64,000 nt of DNA from Euglena gracilis (Eukaryota; Euglenida; Euglenophyceae; Euglenales). A model generated the notes under the pieces. It made no database searches. It saw only the letters and a list, made by a program, of their open reading frames with translations, and was not told the origin of the DNA. The stretch is from NCBI GenBank assembly GCA_039621445.1, contig CP154957.1, positions 7,629,114 to 7,693,113 of the forward strand, written 5' to 3'. Made by a program: the position numbers and the translations under genes. This document shows, piece after piece, positions 21,399-31,149 of this stretch (the first letter of the stretch is position 1; every line of letters begins with the position of its first letter).

Positions 21399-21836
21399 AG
21401 GGGGTCGCTGGCCACTCGCCAGAAGACCAGAAGCAGAGCCGGCAAGCCATGAATGGAGAAGAAGCTTTGGTGCAGAACAGAGGGTGCCACGGCTTTGGGT
21501 GGGGGGGTGTCCCCCCCCCCCCAATGACAGGGTCAAGGAGCCTCCCAGTGGAGGCCCTGAAGGCAGTGGTCCGCTGTGTGCACCCCCAGTTTTGATGGTA
21601 GTTGATGCAATTTTTCGCAATTTTCCCACAATTTTTCCCAGTTTTGCGTCGTTTGGGGGGGGTGAGAATTTTCGGCTCGTCCATTGCGCTGGGCCAAAAA
21701 GTATTGTCATTGTTTCGGGGGGTCCTCCCCCCCCCCTTGACAGGGCAGGGGTCAGGGCTGCACAGGAATCCCCCAAACCCCATGGCTGGTGGGGGGGAGT
21801 TGACCCCCCAGGGTCCCCCCCCCAGGGGGGGTGGGA

Positions 21837-22159
21837 CAGGGCGGTCCTTAAGGGACAGGAAAGTTTTTTTTTAATTTCCTTAAGGACCCCCATTTCGCCC
21901 CCCATTTCGGCCAAAGGGCCAGCGAAGGGCCAGACTGGGTCTTGAACGGGGGCAAACATTAAACAGTCGAAAAACACAGTTTTTAATGATTTGGGTGGAT
22001 GGACGATGGTCCAAGGGTGCCAGGAATATTTTTTTTTCCCTAATCTCGACCTGTTCTCGCTGAAAAATGCCAAAACTTCTTGCCCATTTTCTTGTATATT
22101 TTTCACTGAGTGTGCTGGGACAGCGGATTTTTTTTTATATTTGCTTAAGGACCGCCCTG
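21837..22159. mobile_element. hAT-like MITE, 323 bp, second copy of 16809 family
   Basis: Near-identical to 16809-17123, with CAGGGCGGTCCTTA termini. The left target duplication is GGGTGGGA (21829-21836). The right copy is split: GGG at 22160-22162 and TGGGA at 22548-22552, because a younger element (22163-22539) inserted into it. Confidence 0.88.
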
Positions 22160-22162
22160 GGG

Positions 22163-22539
22163 CAGGGTTTGATATAAGGAGGGCGTACATGGTTTAGGTG
22201 GGGGGGGTCCCCCCCCCTTCCTGGCCCACAGGGGGGGGTCCGGACCACCCCCCCCCCCCACCTGCCAGGGGGGTCCGGACCGACCCTCGGGGGGCCCCCC
22301 AAAAAGGGTCAATTTTTTCCTCCGGCGCTTTGCGCCGAAAATTTTTTGCATTTTTGGCACATTTTTGCCCAAAAAGTGCCCAAAATGGCACTTTTGGTCG
22401 TTTTGGGGGGTCAAAAATTTTCGGTAACCCAGACCGCGCACCTATTTAGGTGGGGGGGTGTCCCCCCCCCCCCCCCCCCCTCCTGGCCCGCAGGGGGGGT
22501 CCGGACCACCCCCCCCACCTGTCCTTATATCGAACCCTG
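22163..22539. mobile_element. Nested hAT-like MITE, 377 bp
   Basis: Termini CAGGGTTTGATATAAGG and CCTTATATCGAACCCTG; perfect 8-bp duplication CCCTGGGG at 22155-22162 and 22540-22547, which overlaps the end of the element at 21837. The interior has two C/G-tract inverted arms around a GGCGCTTTGCGCC hairpin. Related material lies at about 41698-42030, 42740-43036, 44460-44617/44882-44898 and 53794 onward. Confidence 0.9.
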
Positions 22540-22739
22540 CCCTGGGGTGGGATATACTTTTCGACGCTGAAAATTTTTGAAAAAGGTGCTATTTTTCAGC
22601 ATTTTCGCAAATTTTTGGCCATTTTCGGGGAAGGTAAGTGGGTCCCCCGGCCCTCCCCCCCCCCAGGGGGTGGGTGGGTGGGGGGGACCTCCTGGTCCAG
22701 ATCCCAGAAACCCCCCACGTGCCCATTATCGAACCCTGA

Positions 22740-22856
22740 TTCTGGTGGAAGTGTCTGACGAGCTGTAGCCATGCCGGTCTGCCGGGATGCGAAGGCTTCT
22801 TCATGAGCCGAACCCGGGGCCTGCACGGAGACATCACCCAAACAATACGGCCGTGA
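22740..22856 (+). CDS. Exon-like sequence, unknown
   Basis: The frame reads CLTSCSHAGLPGCEGFFMSR then TRGLHGDITQTIRP before TGA at 22854-22856. Codons are GC3-rich, with three Cys in the first twelve residues. It begins directly after a repeat end (TTATCGAACCCTG, 22726-22738), so any acceptor has been lost or lies within the repeat. No family recognised. Confidence 0.3.
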   Translation, partial: FWWKCLTSCSHAGLPGCEGFFMSRTRGLHGDITQTIRP

Positions 22857-23038
22857 TTGGTCCGTCCACACTCTTTCTGTCTCCCTGACCCCAAGTTGTG
22901 GCTTTCCTGACCAGCCTGTCTTATGTGTTGGTAACAGTTTTGGTCATCGACGCGCTGGTGTCTGAGAACGACGACTTCTGTTGAATTGTTTGCTTTTTTC
23001 TATATTTCTTTCCCATCGTTTTCTTTCCCTTTTACCAG

Positions 23039-23115
23039 TTCTGACAATATCGGTCGTCAGGAGCTTGGAAGCATTGTGCCCTCAGCTGATTAGAAACATT
23101 GAGAAAAAATCGAAC
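23039..23115 (+). CDS. Exon-like sequence after a strong acceptor
   Basis: About 50 bases of pyrimidine-rich sequence end in TTTCCCTTTTACCAG (23024-23038), the clearest acceptor in the window. The frame then reads LTISVVRSLEALCPQLIRNI and runs on to 23184 (KKSNYIWWFF). Leu-rich amphipathic helix; no family recognised. The donor is unclear; the frame becomes A/T-rich after about 23115. Confidence 0.4.
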
Positions 23116-23729
23116 TACATTTGGTGGTTTTTCGCTTGCTGCGTTGTTGTTCGTGACAAAATCTCGACAAGACAATGTTTTTGAGCGGGTTCCGACAATC
23201 CAGACGAATCCCCACAAATCCTGGCAAGACCTGCCACCATGCGATGTTTGAAAGAATGAGAATGTTTGCCTCTTCGTCACTCCTGGTGCGGAGTTTTTTT
23301 GCGTTCATTTTTGCATTCTCCAGGGGAAGGGACTGTCCAGGCATCTTTTTGCCTGGACAGTGCCTGCAGCAGTGGTTTTTTGATTTACTTTCCATCTAAT
23401 TGCAGCTTCGCTGGAACGAATTCTTCAATAAGTTTTCAGGGAGTAAAATTCCAGACTCGTGGTAGGCAGTTGGCCACCTGCCAAAAGTTGAAGGTTTGGG
23501 GAGGTTTTGTTGGCTGGGTAAGTGTAGTGGCTGGGTGGCTGTCGTTCCAAAAAAAAAATCTCAGGACGTTCGGGGGTGCCCTTTTCATCCTTAAAGAATT
23601 GTCACTGCGCTTTCGACCACCAGCTTCCATGATGAGGGGTTCAATGTCAATGGGAGTGGGTGCCGCCCAAATCTCCAAAAAAAAAGAACCTAGGGTGCTG
23701 GGGCCTCCAAATCGTCGGCCTCGGCGCCA

Positions 23730-23835
23730 CGCCATCTTGAATCGCACTCCCTCGAGAAAAACCGACTGGTGAGGAAGGGACACCAAGGGCGAAGCACAAA
23801 GACCTTGTGAGGCCATGCCTTCCTCGCGAGCCCGG
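23730..23835 (+). mobile_element. Remnant of DIRS-type terminal sequence
   Basis: CGCACTCCCTCGAG, GGAAGGGACACCAAGGGCGA and AGCACAAAGACCTTGTGAGG match the internal complementary region of the DIRS element (28986-29056) in the same direction, then GAGGCCATGCC matches its left terminal repeat. This is the circle-junction order, so it looks like the end of another, older DIRS copy. Confidence 0.6.
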
Positions 23836-24239
23836 GGTGTCGCATCAAAGCGGCTGTTCCAGATAATGGGTACGGCGGAGTTTTGGTTTCTACGGCGCAC
23901 TCTTGTATGGAATTGAGCTTCCGACGTTGGGGCGCCGCGCCTGAGTGGCCGAAAGCGCCTTCGCTGTTTCGACGGCCGTGGAAGACGCCGACTTGGAGGA
24001 GCCACCTCAGGAGAAGAACCAGGCGAAAGAAGACGGGCTATAGGAGACGACGCTCGTCTCGGCGGAAATCTTAGCTGGCCAAAGCTGAGCATAGACTCGG
24101 CCCAAGGGTTCGAAGAGCGCTTCGTCCTTGGTCAATTTGGCGACGAGGTTTCTCTTTTCGTTAGTTTTGAATTTGGTGGTTTGATATAATCTTCAAAAAA
24201 CGTTGACCTTGCCTTGCCGTGCTTGGCTTGGCTTGAAAA

Positions 24240-24365
24240 AACTTGTGGCGCTTTTCTTTGCAGAAGGGTTGCGGCGCGCTTTGCAGTGAGGAGAGCGAAT
24301 CACCATCTTCTTGCGCTTCGCCCTCTTGGTCCCTTCCTCCCCCTTCCTGTGTCGTGGGAGTCCGA
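24240..24365 (+). repeat. Possible further DIRS terminal remnant
   Basis: TTGCGCTTCGCCCTCTTGG followed by TCCCTTCCTCCCCCTTCCTG resembles the right end of the DIRS element (TGTGCTTCGCCCTCGGTG-TCCCGTCCTCCC, 29291-29325) and 29415-29460. Alignment is short. Confidence 0.35.
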
Positions 24366-24588
24366 GTCGCCGGCAGGCCCCGCCGAGCCAAAGTGTGGAT
24401 CAAGAGGGGCCTTTGGTAAAGAGCCGGTGCTCTCTGGAATACTTTTCCCCTTCGGCGAAATCGCGTGACGCTCCCGAAACGCTAGCAGACACCCCGCAGA
24501 GAAACACGAGACCACAACGCCGTGGTCTCACCAGGGTCTTTTGCGTAGCTCGACCTGAACCTTCCTCCGTCCCCCCGGGGAGAAGTCC

Positions 24589-24716
24589 AGACACCTCGGG
24601 CTCCGCACTTTGCCATTGTGAGGCCATGCCTTGCTCGCCGGCGGTTTGTTGTGTGATTGTTCGCTGCGCTGGGTTAGGTGGTCCCGCTTAGTGCCTTTTT
24701 TCGCCGGAGTTGGCTG
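24589..24716 (+). repeat. DIRS left terminal repeat
   Basis: Starts AGACACCTCGGGCTCCGC; 24614-24716 is the inverse of 29189-29289 with only a few differences (a T-run near 24697). 24589-24625 is the inverse of 28951-28987 with one mismatch. Confidence 0.88.
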
Positions 24717-24865
24717 ATTCTTAACTTGCCCTTCGACACCCAGAAGAAAGGAACAGAGTCAACGAACGAAGAAGAACCAAGAAAAGAAGTCAATATCAAT
24801 TCAATATCCAGAAGGACACGAACCAGACGAATATCAACTCAAAAGTCAATTATCAAATTTCAAAT

Positions 24866-26710
24866 TTGACTTCAATGAGCAATGCATTTGAGAAGAAATT
24901 GGAATTTCATGGCCGCGGACGTCTTGGAGCAGAGGCCGCAGCAGCAGCTGGAGAACTTGGAGATGCGGTCGACACGTGGCAAACCGTGGCCGTTCTTCCC
25001 ACCCAGACCCCCACCCCAGAAATTTCCCACAAAAACCCCCCCAGTGACGGCCACGGTCCTTGGACCACTGTGGCCAGAAGGCCCAGAAAACAGAAGTCAG
25101 CCCAAGCCCTCAGTGGGCAAAGGATGGGCCATGGAGGCCCAAAATACTTCAGCATTGGACATCCAAAGCCCACAGATCAGGGGCTTTTCCCCCAAGCCTG
25201 TACGCAATTTGGCCAAAGGCTGGGGAGATGGAATCAAGGCCAAGGAGGTCACCATTACAGGGGCCATGGGGGCCAATTTTACAAGCAAATCCCCTCAGGA
25301 AGGGGCAGAAAAGGTCTGTCAAACCCCCCCAATTCATCTTACACAACAGCCCCTCTCAAGGGGAAAAGGGGGGGCCACAGCAGCCCCCCCAGATTTCCAG
25401 TGGGGTTGGAGGCCAAGAAGCAATCAAGGCCTGGAAGACCAACAGATGGATTATGGAAAAAGATTTATACATGGAGGCCTTGGAGGCCAGCAGGGTGGAC
25501 CCACAGTGGCCACCAAGAAGCTAAAGGGCATCATCCCCAACCAGCAGGGTGGACCCACAGTGGCCACCAAGAAGCTAAGAATGCTGCTGGAGAAATCCCC
25601 GAGGGACCCACAGAGGCCCTCTGCCAAAAAAGGGGGAAAAAGGGACCCACAGTGGCCCTTTCAATGGCCCAGCCTCAGGAGGAAAAGGGACCCACAGTGG
25701 CCCTTTTGGAGGGAGGGGCAGGAACCCCTCCAGCAATTATTTCTCAATTCCCGATGGTTCAATCAAGGGGGGGACCCACAGAGGCCCCCCTATGGTATGT
25801 CAACCAACGACAGCAACATGGAGAAGACCAGATAGGCCAAACAGGGGCATTAAGCCTTATGGTATGTCTTCCAACAACAAGATCATCCAGAGAGGTGAGC
25901 AGAGAGGGAGAGAGTGCATGCACATCCCCCCAGAAAAAATTTCTTTTTCCAAGGGCCCAAGCCCTAGGGGACCTAGGGGTGCAATGTCCAACACCCCCAA
26001 CCAAGCCCCCCCAGAATCATCTTATCCAGAAAATGGAGGAAACATGGGGAGACACCCCCCTCCATCAAAGGCTGCAAAAAAGCCAAAAATTTCCAGCACC
26101 CCCAGCCCAGCCCCCCCAAAATCATCTAATCCAAGAAATAAATTCCATGGAGGAAAAATGGGGAGACACCCCCCTCCATCAAAGGCTACAAAAAAGCCTG
26201 AAATGGTGGAGAAAAAATGCCCCCCCAACAACATGTCAACTAATCAGGGATGGCATTCAAACCCCTTGGGTAAACCCACCAAAATTGTCCACCCACCCAA
26301 AACCCAGGGCAAATTTGAACCTGCACCAAGCAGAAAAAATACTGCTGGATTACGAAAAATCTGGATCCGTAAAGAGGGTGAGGGATTCAACCACCCAGCA
26401 CCTAATCCCCTGGTTTCTGATTTCGAAACCAGAAGGGGAACAGACAAAATGGAGACTAATAAGCGATTGCAGGGAAATAAATCAAAAGTTCCAAGTGAAA
26501 CCTTTCAAGCTGGATCACATCCAGCACATTTTTCCAGTTTTGCAAAAAGGCCACTGGGCAGCAAAAATAGACCTAAAAGATGCTTACTTCCACATCCCAG
26601 TGAGCCAGGCCCTAAGGCCATTTCTAAGACATCAGGTGGGGGGGCAGACCTGGGAATTCCAGGCAGGCTGTTTTGGCCTGAATGTAATGCCCCAGATTTT
26701 ATGTCAGTAA
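24866..26710 (+). CDS. DIRS Gag-like region and N-terminal half of reverse transcriptase
   Basis: A 614-codon frame. Residues 1 to about 440 are basic, Gly/Pro/Gln-rich and repetitive (GWTHSGHQEAK twice; a block with GDTPLHQRLQKS twice), as in Gag-like nucleic-acid-binding regions. From about residue 450 it becomes a DIRS-type reverse transcriptase: LIRDGIQTPW, then PWFLISKPEG and KWRLISDCREIN (fingers). Palm motif A is DLKDAYFHIP at residues 569-578 with the catalytic Asp, followed by FGLNVMPQ. TAA and TGA (26708-26713) then interrupt the frame just before the YLDD motif. It copies the element's RNA into DNA. The start at 24866 is the first ATG after the left terminal repeat and an A-rich leader. 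Confidence 0.85.
   Translation: MTSMSNAFEKKLEFHGRGRLGAEAAAAAGELGDAVDTWQTVAVLPTQTPTPEISHKNPPSDGHGPWTTVARRPRKQKSAQALSGQRMGHGGPKYFSIGHPKPTDQGLFPQACTQFGQRLGRWNQGQGGHHYRGHGGQFYKQIPSGRGRKGLSNPPNSSYTTAPLKGKRGGHSSPPRFPVGLEAKKQSRPGRPTDGLWKKIYTWRPWRPAGWTHSGHQEAKGHHPQPAGWTHSGHQEAKNAAGEIPEGPTEALCQKRGKKGPTVALSMAQPQEEKGPTVALLEGGAGTPPAIISQFPMVQSRGGPTEAPLWYVNQRQQHGEDQIGQTGALSLMVCLPTTRSSREVSREGESACTSPQKKFLFPRAQALGDLGVQCPTPPTKPPQNHLIQKMEETWGDTPLHQRLQKSQKFPAPPAQPPQNHLIQEINSMEEKWGDTPLHQRLQKSLKWWRKNAPPTTCQLIRDGIQTPWVNPPKLSTHPKPRANLNLHQAEKILLDYEKSGSVKRVRDSTTQHLIPWFLISKPEGEQTKWRLISDCREINQKFQVKPFKLDHIQHIFPVLQKGHWAAKIDLKDAYFHIPVSQALRPFLRHQVGGQTWEFQAGCFGLNVMPQILCQ
26000..26210 (+). repeat. About 105-bp tandem duplication within the Gag/RT frame
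   Basis: CCCCCCAGAATCATCTTATC...GGGGAGACACCCCCCTCCAT recurs about 108 bases downstream with few differences. The duplication keeps the frame, giving two copies of a PPQNHLIQ...GDTPLHQRLQKS block ahead of the RT. Confidence 0.85.
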
Positions 26711-28024
26711 TGAAGACATTCGAAAAAACTGTGGAGGAAAAGTGGCATCCAGGTATTTATTTACCTGGACGACATTTTACTGGTGGCCCCAACACAAAAC
26801 ATCTTACAAAATCACCTCAACACAGTGGTCAGGGATTTAATCAAATCAGGATTCAAAATCAATGTGAAAAAGTCCACCCTGGAGCCCACCCAAATCGTAA
26901 ATCATCTTGGATTTCAACTAAACTTCCAAGAGGGAAAATTACAGGTGCCCCCCCAGAAAATAAAAACAGTAAAAAAGGAGCTGGGAAAAATGGTGAAAAA
27001 AGATTACATGTCAAAAAGGCAACTGGCTGCCATTTTGGGCCAAATCAGATGCAATCTAATGGCCTTGCCCTTTCTAAGGGCCTTTACGGATGCCCTGGCA
27101 AATTTTTTGGTGGAAAATTCCACAGCCCTTTGGGACTCAAAACATCCCATTTCCCAAAGAATAAAGGACCAATTAAGGGAAATAAAAATTCTGCTGGACA
27201 CCTGGGGGGGCAGACCCTTCCCCCAAAGTGCAACCAGGGAGTTGCACTCAGACAGCAGCACCCATGCCTGGGGGGGGCTGGACATTCGAACAGGCAAAAT
27301 TGTGCAAGAATTTTGGAGGGAAAACTCCATTTTGCACATAAATGTCAAAGAATTAAGTGCAGCAATAAGCACAGTTCAAAGCCTCAGCCAGCCAGGAGAA
27401 ACTGTGTCCCTGTCAGTGGACAATCAAGTAATTTACTATTACTTAACAAAAGGGGGGGGCAGAAAAGACCCCTTCAATTCCATGCTAAGGCCCTTTTTCA
27501 AATGGTGCATGGAGCACAACATAAACCTGCAAGTAAAGTGGGTCCCATCAAAGGAATGCCTGGCAGACCCCATAAGCAGGTGGGAGATGGACAGGGGGGA
27601 TTATTCCCTGGACCCCAAACTTTTTCAATGGCTGAGTCAGCAGTTCAAAAATTACATAAACATGAAAACAGACCTTTTTGCCTCACCAGGCAACAAAAAA
27701 CTGCCACAATTTGTGGCCAGGTGGCCCCACTGGGAAGCCACAGCAGTGGATGCATTGCAATGTCCACTGGACAACATGGGGGGACTTTATGCAAACCCCC
27801 CCTGGTCTGTAATTCAAAAATTTCTCCCCATATTAAGAATGTTTCCACAAGCCAAAGTTTTGATGGTCACCCCCTACTGGGATTCAGCCACATGGTGGCC
27901 CCAGTTAATAAAAATGAAAGTACCAGGGACCCCCTGCCTGAAAATCACCCCTTACAAGGGTATGTTCACCAATTGCAGGGGGGGGGAAAAATGCCACCCC
28001 CCAGGTGGCCCCTGCTTTGCATGA
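26711..28024 (+). pseudogene. DIRS reverse transcriptase C-half, RNase H and methyltransferase-like region
   Basis: Same frame as 24866-26710, separated only by TAA-TGA. Between about 26697 and 26750 the expected RT sequence reads in another frame (FMSVMKTFEKTVEEKW). So two small compensating indels, not a programmed stop, best explain the break. The catalytic YLDD is at 26762-26773. RNase H motifs follow: HSDSS, NVKELSA, LSVDNQ and CLADPISR. Then comes the segment typical of DIRS elements between RNase H and recombinase, DLFASPGNKKLPQF to YANPPW (27787-27804). The NPPW resembles the motif of N6-adenine methyltransferases. The frame ends at TGA 28022-28024 and overlaps the recombinase frame by 20 bases. 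Confidence 0.85.
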
Positions 28025-29215
28025 TTTGCTCAGGCAAATTTTGGAGGGGAAACAAGTACAAAATTCGACCATTAACGATTTCCTGGGAAGAAACCCCAGT
28101 TTAAAGCGTTATCAAAGCGCTTTTACGCTTTTATGGGTAATTTTGGACAAAATGGGGGTACCCCCCCCTGAAGCCACCACTGACCAAGTGGTTGACGCTT
28201 TAATTCAACTATTTCAATTTTCAAAGGCCCAAGCACGCAATGCATACAGTGCTATGCTATTGATCCCTGGCTTTGGAGGCCTGAGGTTCCATGCCATGTT
28301 GGCACCTTATAAAAGGCTTTGGAACCAAAATTTGGAGAAATATGGTGCATTCTGGGATCCCCTCCCAATCCTCCTGGGGCTGGCACAGTCCCCCCTGCCC
28401 TCTGATATATGTGCATTGCGTACACAACTCATTTTCTGTTCACGAATCCTCTGCTTATACAGAAGTTCTGATTTGGCACAGGTCCAAAGAACCACCAGTG
28501 TGTTGGGGGGGGGGCACCCTACATCAAAATTAAACGTAAAGGTCAAAAACTCCACAAGTGGGAGCGAGTTGTCTCCATTCCCCAGTGCCCCCAAATCAGC
28601 CCCTTTCATTTAATTATGGCATATGTGGCAGCAACACGTTTCTTTATGAAACCTGGGGGCCCCCTTTTAATTACGTTAAAACCCCCCTACAAAGCCATTA
28701 AGGCAGATACCATTGCTTCTATCACCAAAGACTTTTTGACCAAACAGGGGGTACCCCCCCAGGTTTGGGGACCCCACTCCACCAGAGGGGCAGGGGTTGG
28801 TTTGCTAAAAAAATTGGGCCTTTCTGCCCAAGAAGTTTGTGAAATTGGTCAATGGAAGGGGGTGGAGGCTTTCACAGCCCATTATCAAAGACTTGGTGCC
28901 CAAGGTTCTTTGGAGAATGCCCTGGCCCCCCTTTTTTCAGTGCACAATCTGGCCTCACAATGGCAAAGTGCGGAGCCCAAGGTGTCTCGCACTCCCTCGA
29001 GGCAAGCCGAAAAGGGAGGAAGGGACACCGAGGGCGAAGCACAAAGACATTGTGAGCCCGACCCCCCCACCCATATCCGAAAATTTGTCTTCAAACGCCC
29101 TCGGTCAGAAGATGGGGGCCAGGGGGGGGTGGGGGGGGACCCCCCCACAGAAAGAAACAGCGCCATGGTCGCCACGTCGGAGACAATGCAGCCAACTCCG
29201 GCGAGGCGGCACTAA
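28005..29215 (+). pseudogene. DIRS tyrosine recombinase, frameshifted at a G10 run
   Basis: Two frames form one recombinase. The first (28005-28613) covers the N-terminal domain and the first catalytic Arg in LYRSSDLAQ (Arg codon 28461-28463). The second (open from about 28515, ATG at 28616, stop 29213-29215) has IKIKRKGQKLHKWERVV, HSTRGAG (H-x-x-R, 28775-28786), IGQWKG and the nucleophile Tyr in FTAHYQRLG (28883-28885). The frame changes at the G10 tract 28505-28514, consistent with one lost G. Tyrosine recombinases of DIRS elements integrate a circular cDNA without duplicating the target. The C-terminal tail runs into the internal complementary region. All catalytic residues survive, so the break may be recent or a homopolymer sequencing error. 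Confidence 0.85.
28951..29056 (-). repeat. DIRS internal complementary region
   Basis: 28951-28987 is the inverse of the left start (24589-24625); 28986-29056 is the inverse of the right end (29281-29351, about two mismatches). In DIRS elements this region pairs with both cDNA ends to form the circle. Confidence 0.85.
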
Positions 29216-29351
29216 GCGGGACCACCTAACCCAGCGCAGCGAACAATCACACAACAAACCGCCGGCGAGCAAGGCATGGCCTCACAATGTCTTTGTGCTT
29301 CGCCCTCGGTGTCCCGTCCTCCCTTTTCGGCTTGCCTCGAGGGATTGCGAG
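29189..29351 (+). repeat. DIRS right terminal repeat
   Basis: 29189-29289 is the inverse of 24614-24716; 29281-29351 is the inverse of 28986-29056. The element ends at GCGAG, and AGA is shared with the flank. Confidence 0.85.
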
Positions 29352-30100
29352 ATTACCGATGTCCGGGACAAAGGCTCAATGGGAGGGACACTTCCCACGC
29401 GCAGAAACGCGCCAGCCGTCCTTGTCCTCCGTCTTCCTGGTCCCTTCCTCCCTCTTCCTGTTCCGGGAACGGGGGGTGGTGCGACCTCCAACATTAAGCC
29501 TGCCGCGTTTTCAGCGAGGAAATGTAAAGTTTTCTCCTTTCATGCCGGTCCGACCTTTTAAAAAAAAAACTATCTTTGGATTTCATATGTTTGTATGTGA
29601 TTTTCGGCTTGAAACCCGGCAAAGATTGCCTGCACACAATGCATCCACGGTCTTGCAAAGCATTCCAAAAAAGCACCATCCATTTTCCAGCTCCGATTTG
29701 ACGCAAAGAACCAGAAAAAACAGTTGAGTCTGGAGGAGCCAAGACACAGTCAAAAAGCAATATAATTCTTGGCTGATACGGTATGTTATGTGGCATGCAT
29801 ATATGTGTGTGCGCGACAATTGAAGACAGAATGAGCGCAGAAAGACATCCAAGACAATCTCCTCAGACGACACATTGCTTGCCATTGCTTGAAGGGCCAT
29901 TCCCATGCTGAGATTCCCTGTCTGCTTTTCACTCGTTGAGCATCACAATGGCAAATTGATTGCGGCTTGATCATCTGAAAGATGAATTCCGTTTCATCCT
30001 GGCCGTTATCAGCGAACCAGCAAAAACAAACAATCAACAAACAACAAACTCACCCAAAACGACAAAAACAAAAAAAACCATCCGGACTCTCGTACATACC
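29352..30100. other. Region without a supported gene
   Basis: Contains a CTTCCTGGTCCCTTCCTCCC stretch (29437 area) like the DIRS end, then A/T-richer single-copy-looking sequence. Short frames occur on both strands but none has splice-like edges or a codon signature. Confidence 0.4.
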
Positions 30101-30112
30101 AAGATTTCACTC

Positions 30113-30190
30113 AAACCTGTTCGCGGGGCGACGGTGGGTCTGCTGGTCTGGTGGTTGGTTCTGCGGCACCACAGGGACCTGCAGTCCTGA
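30113..30190 (+). CDS. Exon-like sequence with hydrophobic C-terminus
   Basis: The frame reads VRGATVGLLVWWLVLRHHRD, ending LQS-TGA (30188-30190). A stretch of about 14 hydrophobic residues followed by RHHRD looks like a membrane segment with a short cytosolic tail. No clear acceptor; the minus frame over the same bases is also open. Confidence 0.25.
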   Translation, partial: KPVRGATVGLLVWWLVLRHHRDLQS

Positions 30191-30892
30191 GGAACAGAGG
30201 GGAGGGAGAGGGGCTGCGGCGTGGGGGCAAAAGGCAAGCCTGGCGGGCATTCACAATGGCGCCCCGGAGGCCATGGAAGGGTAGAAGGCCTGGATGTGTT
30301 CGACCCCCCACCCCCAGGCGAACGGGGGGAGGGGAGGAGGTGGGTCGATCCCCGCACCCCCATCCTCACCACCCATGCGATTTTCAGCAATCCCCTTGCA
30401 GCCTGGCCCGGACCATGTTGGCCCCAACAGGCTGAGGGGGGGGTTAACTGTGAGGGGGCTAAGATGACTCCAATAGCCGGCCAACGAGTCAGGGGGGGGG
30501 GTTGTTGGTGTCCTGAATGAGTGCATCCCTGCCCCCCCCCCCCTGGGCCAAATCGGCGCCTCGCAACTGAAATCTGGGTGACACCTTCCTTTGGAGCGCC
30601 AACTGGGGGGGGAGACGGTCGAAAGAAATGGACGGGCCAACACATGCACCCCAGCTTCAAAAAACCAAACCACATGCCCGCCACACCAACCCTGCAGGGT
30701 GCACCTGCCAATGCACTGTGGACTCTCTTCCGGGCTGGCATTTTTTGAAGCCACCCAAGAAAAAACCCATAAAACATGCCAAATAATTTTGTGGAAAAAT
30801 TATAGCAAAACGACACTAATTTTTCTTGCCAAAATGCCTCAGCATACCTTAAAAAGAATCATTTTGGTGGAATTTTCTCCAGTAAAACAAAA

Positions 30893-31147
30893 ATGAAATG
30901 GCAAAATCAGGCAAACTCCACAAACGGTGGATGCCGGAGCCGCAGGTGCGGTCTCAAGTGGAGCAATATGTCTCTCCGTACATTCCAAACGGCAATGCGG
31001 CGCCATGCCATCGACATTGTGAAAACAGTGGCGAGGGATGCGAGAGCTGCGATGAGGCAGCTCACTTGCCGGGGGATGTCGCAGAGGTGGAGCAATGTAC
31101 TGTGGATTGAGGCCAGAGGTCCCTTTGAGACTGGCCACCCGCCCTAA
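30893..31147 (+). CDS. Open frame, possible coding, frame uncertain
   Basis: One frame has an amphipathic helix (MSLRTFQTAMRRHAIDIVKT, VARDARAAMRQL). A second plus frame (30898-31110) and a minus frame (30907-31095) are also open. No family, splice edge or codon signature decides between them. Confidence 0.2.
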   Translation: MKWQNQANSTNGGCRSRRCGLKWSNMSLRTFQTAMRRHAIDIVKTVARDARAAMRQLTCRGMSQRWSNVLWIEARGPFETGHPP

Positions 31148-31149
31148 AG

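Larger units (their letters stand above)
24589..29351 (+). mobile_element. DIRS-type tyrosine-recombinase retrotransposon, structurally complete
   Basis: About 4.76 kb with Gag-like, RT, RNase H, methyltransferase-like and tyrosine-recombinase coding in that order. The terminal inverted repeats match over about 100 bp (24614-24716 and 29189-29289). An internal complementary region (28951-29056) is the complement of the element's right end (29281-29351) joined to its left start (24589-24625). That places the termini near 24589 and 29351. Both boundaries carry AGA and there is no target duplication, as expected when a recombinase integrates a circular intermediate. RT and recombinase frames are broken, so this copy is probably dead, but the ends are little diverged and the insertion is young. 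Confidence 0.9.

Noticed and set aside
23436-24092. 218-codon minus-strand frame
   Set aside because: It runs through a DIRS end remnant and low-complexity Arg/Pro sequence; no domain or splice edge.
24882-25835. 317-codon frame in the Gag region
   Set aside because: It is open only because of composition. The neighbouring frame continues into the reverse transcriptase.
25792-28104. 770-codon plus-strand frame overlapping the DIRS coding region
   Set aside because: It is Lys/Gly/Pro-rich and lacks RT motifs. The DLKD, YLDD, RNase H and NPPW motifs lie in another frame (24866-28024). Openness comes from the A- and C-rich composition.
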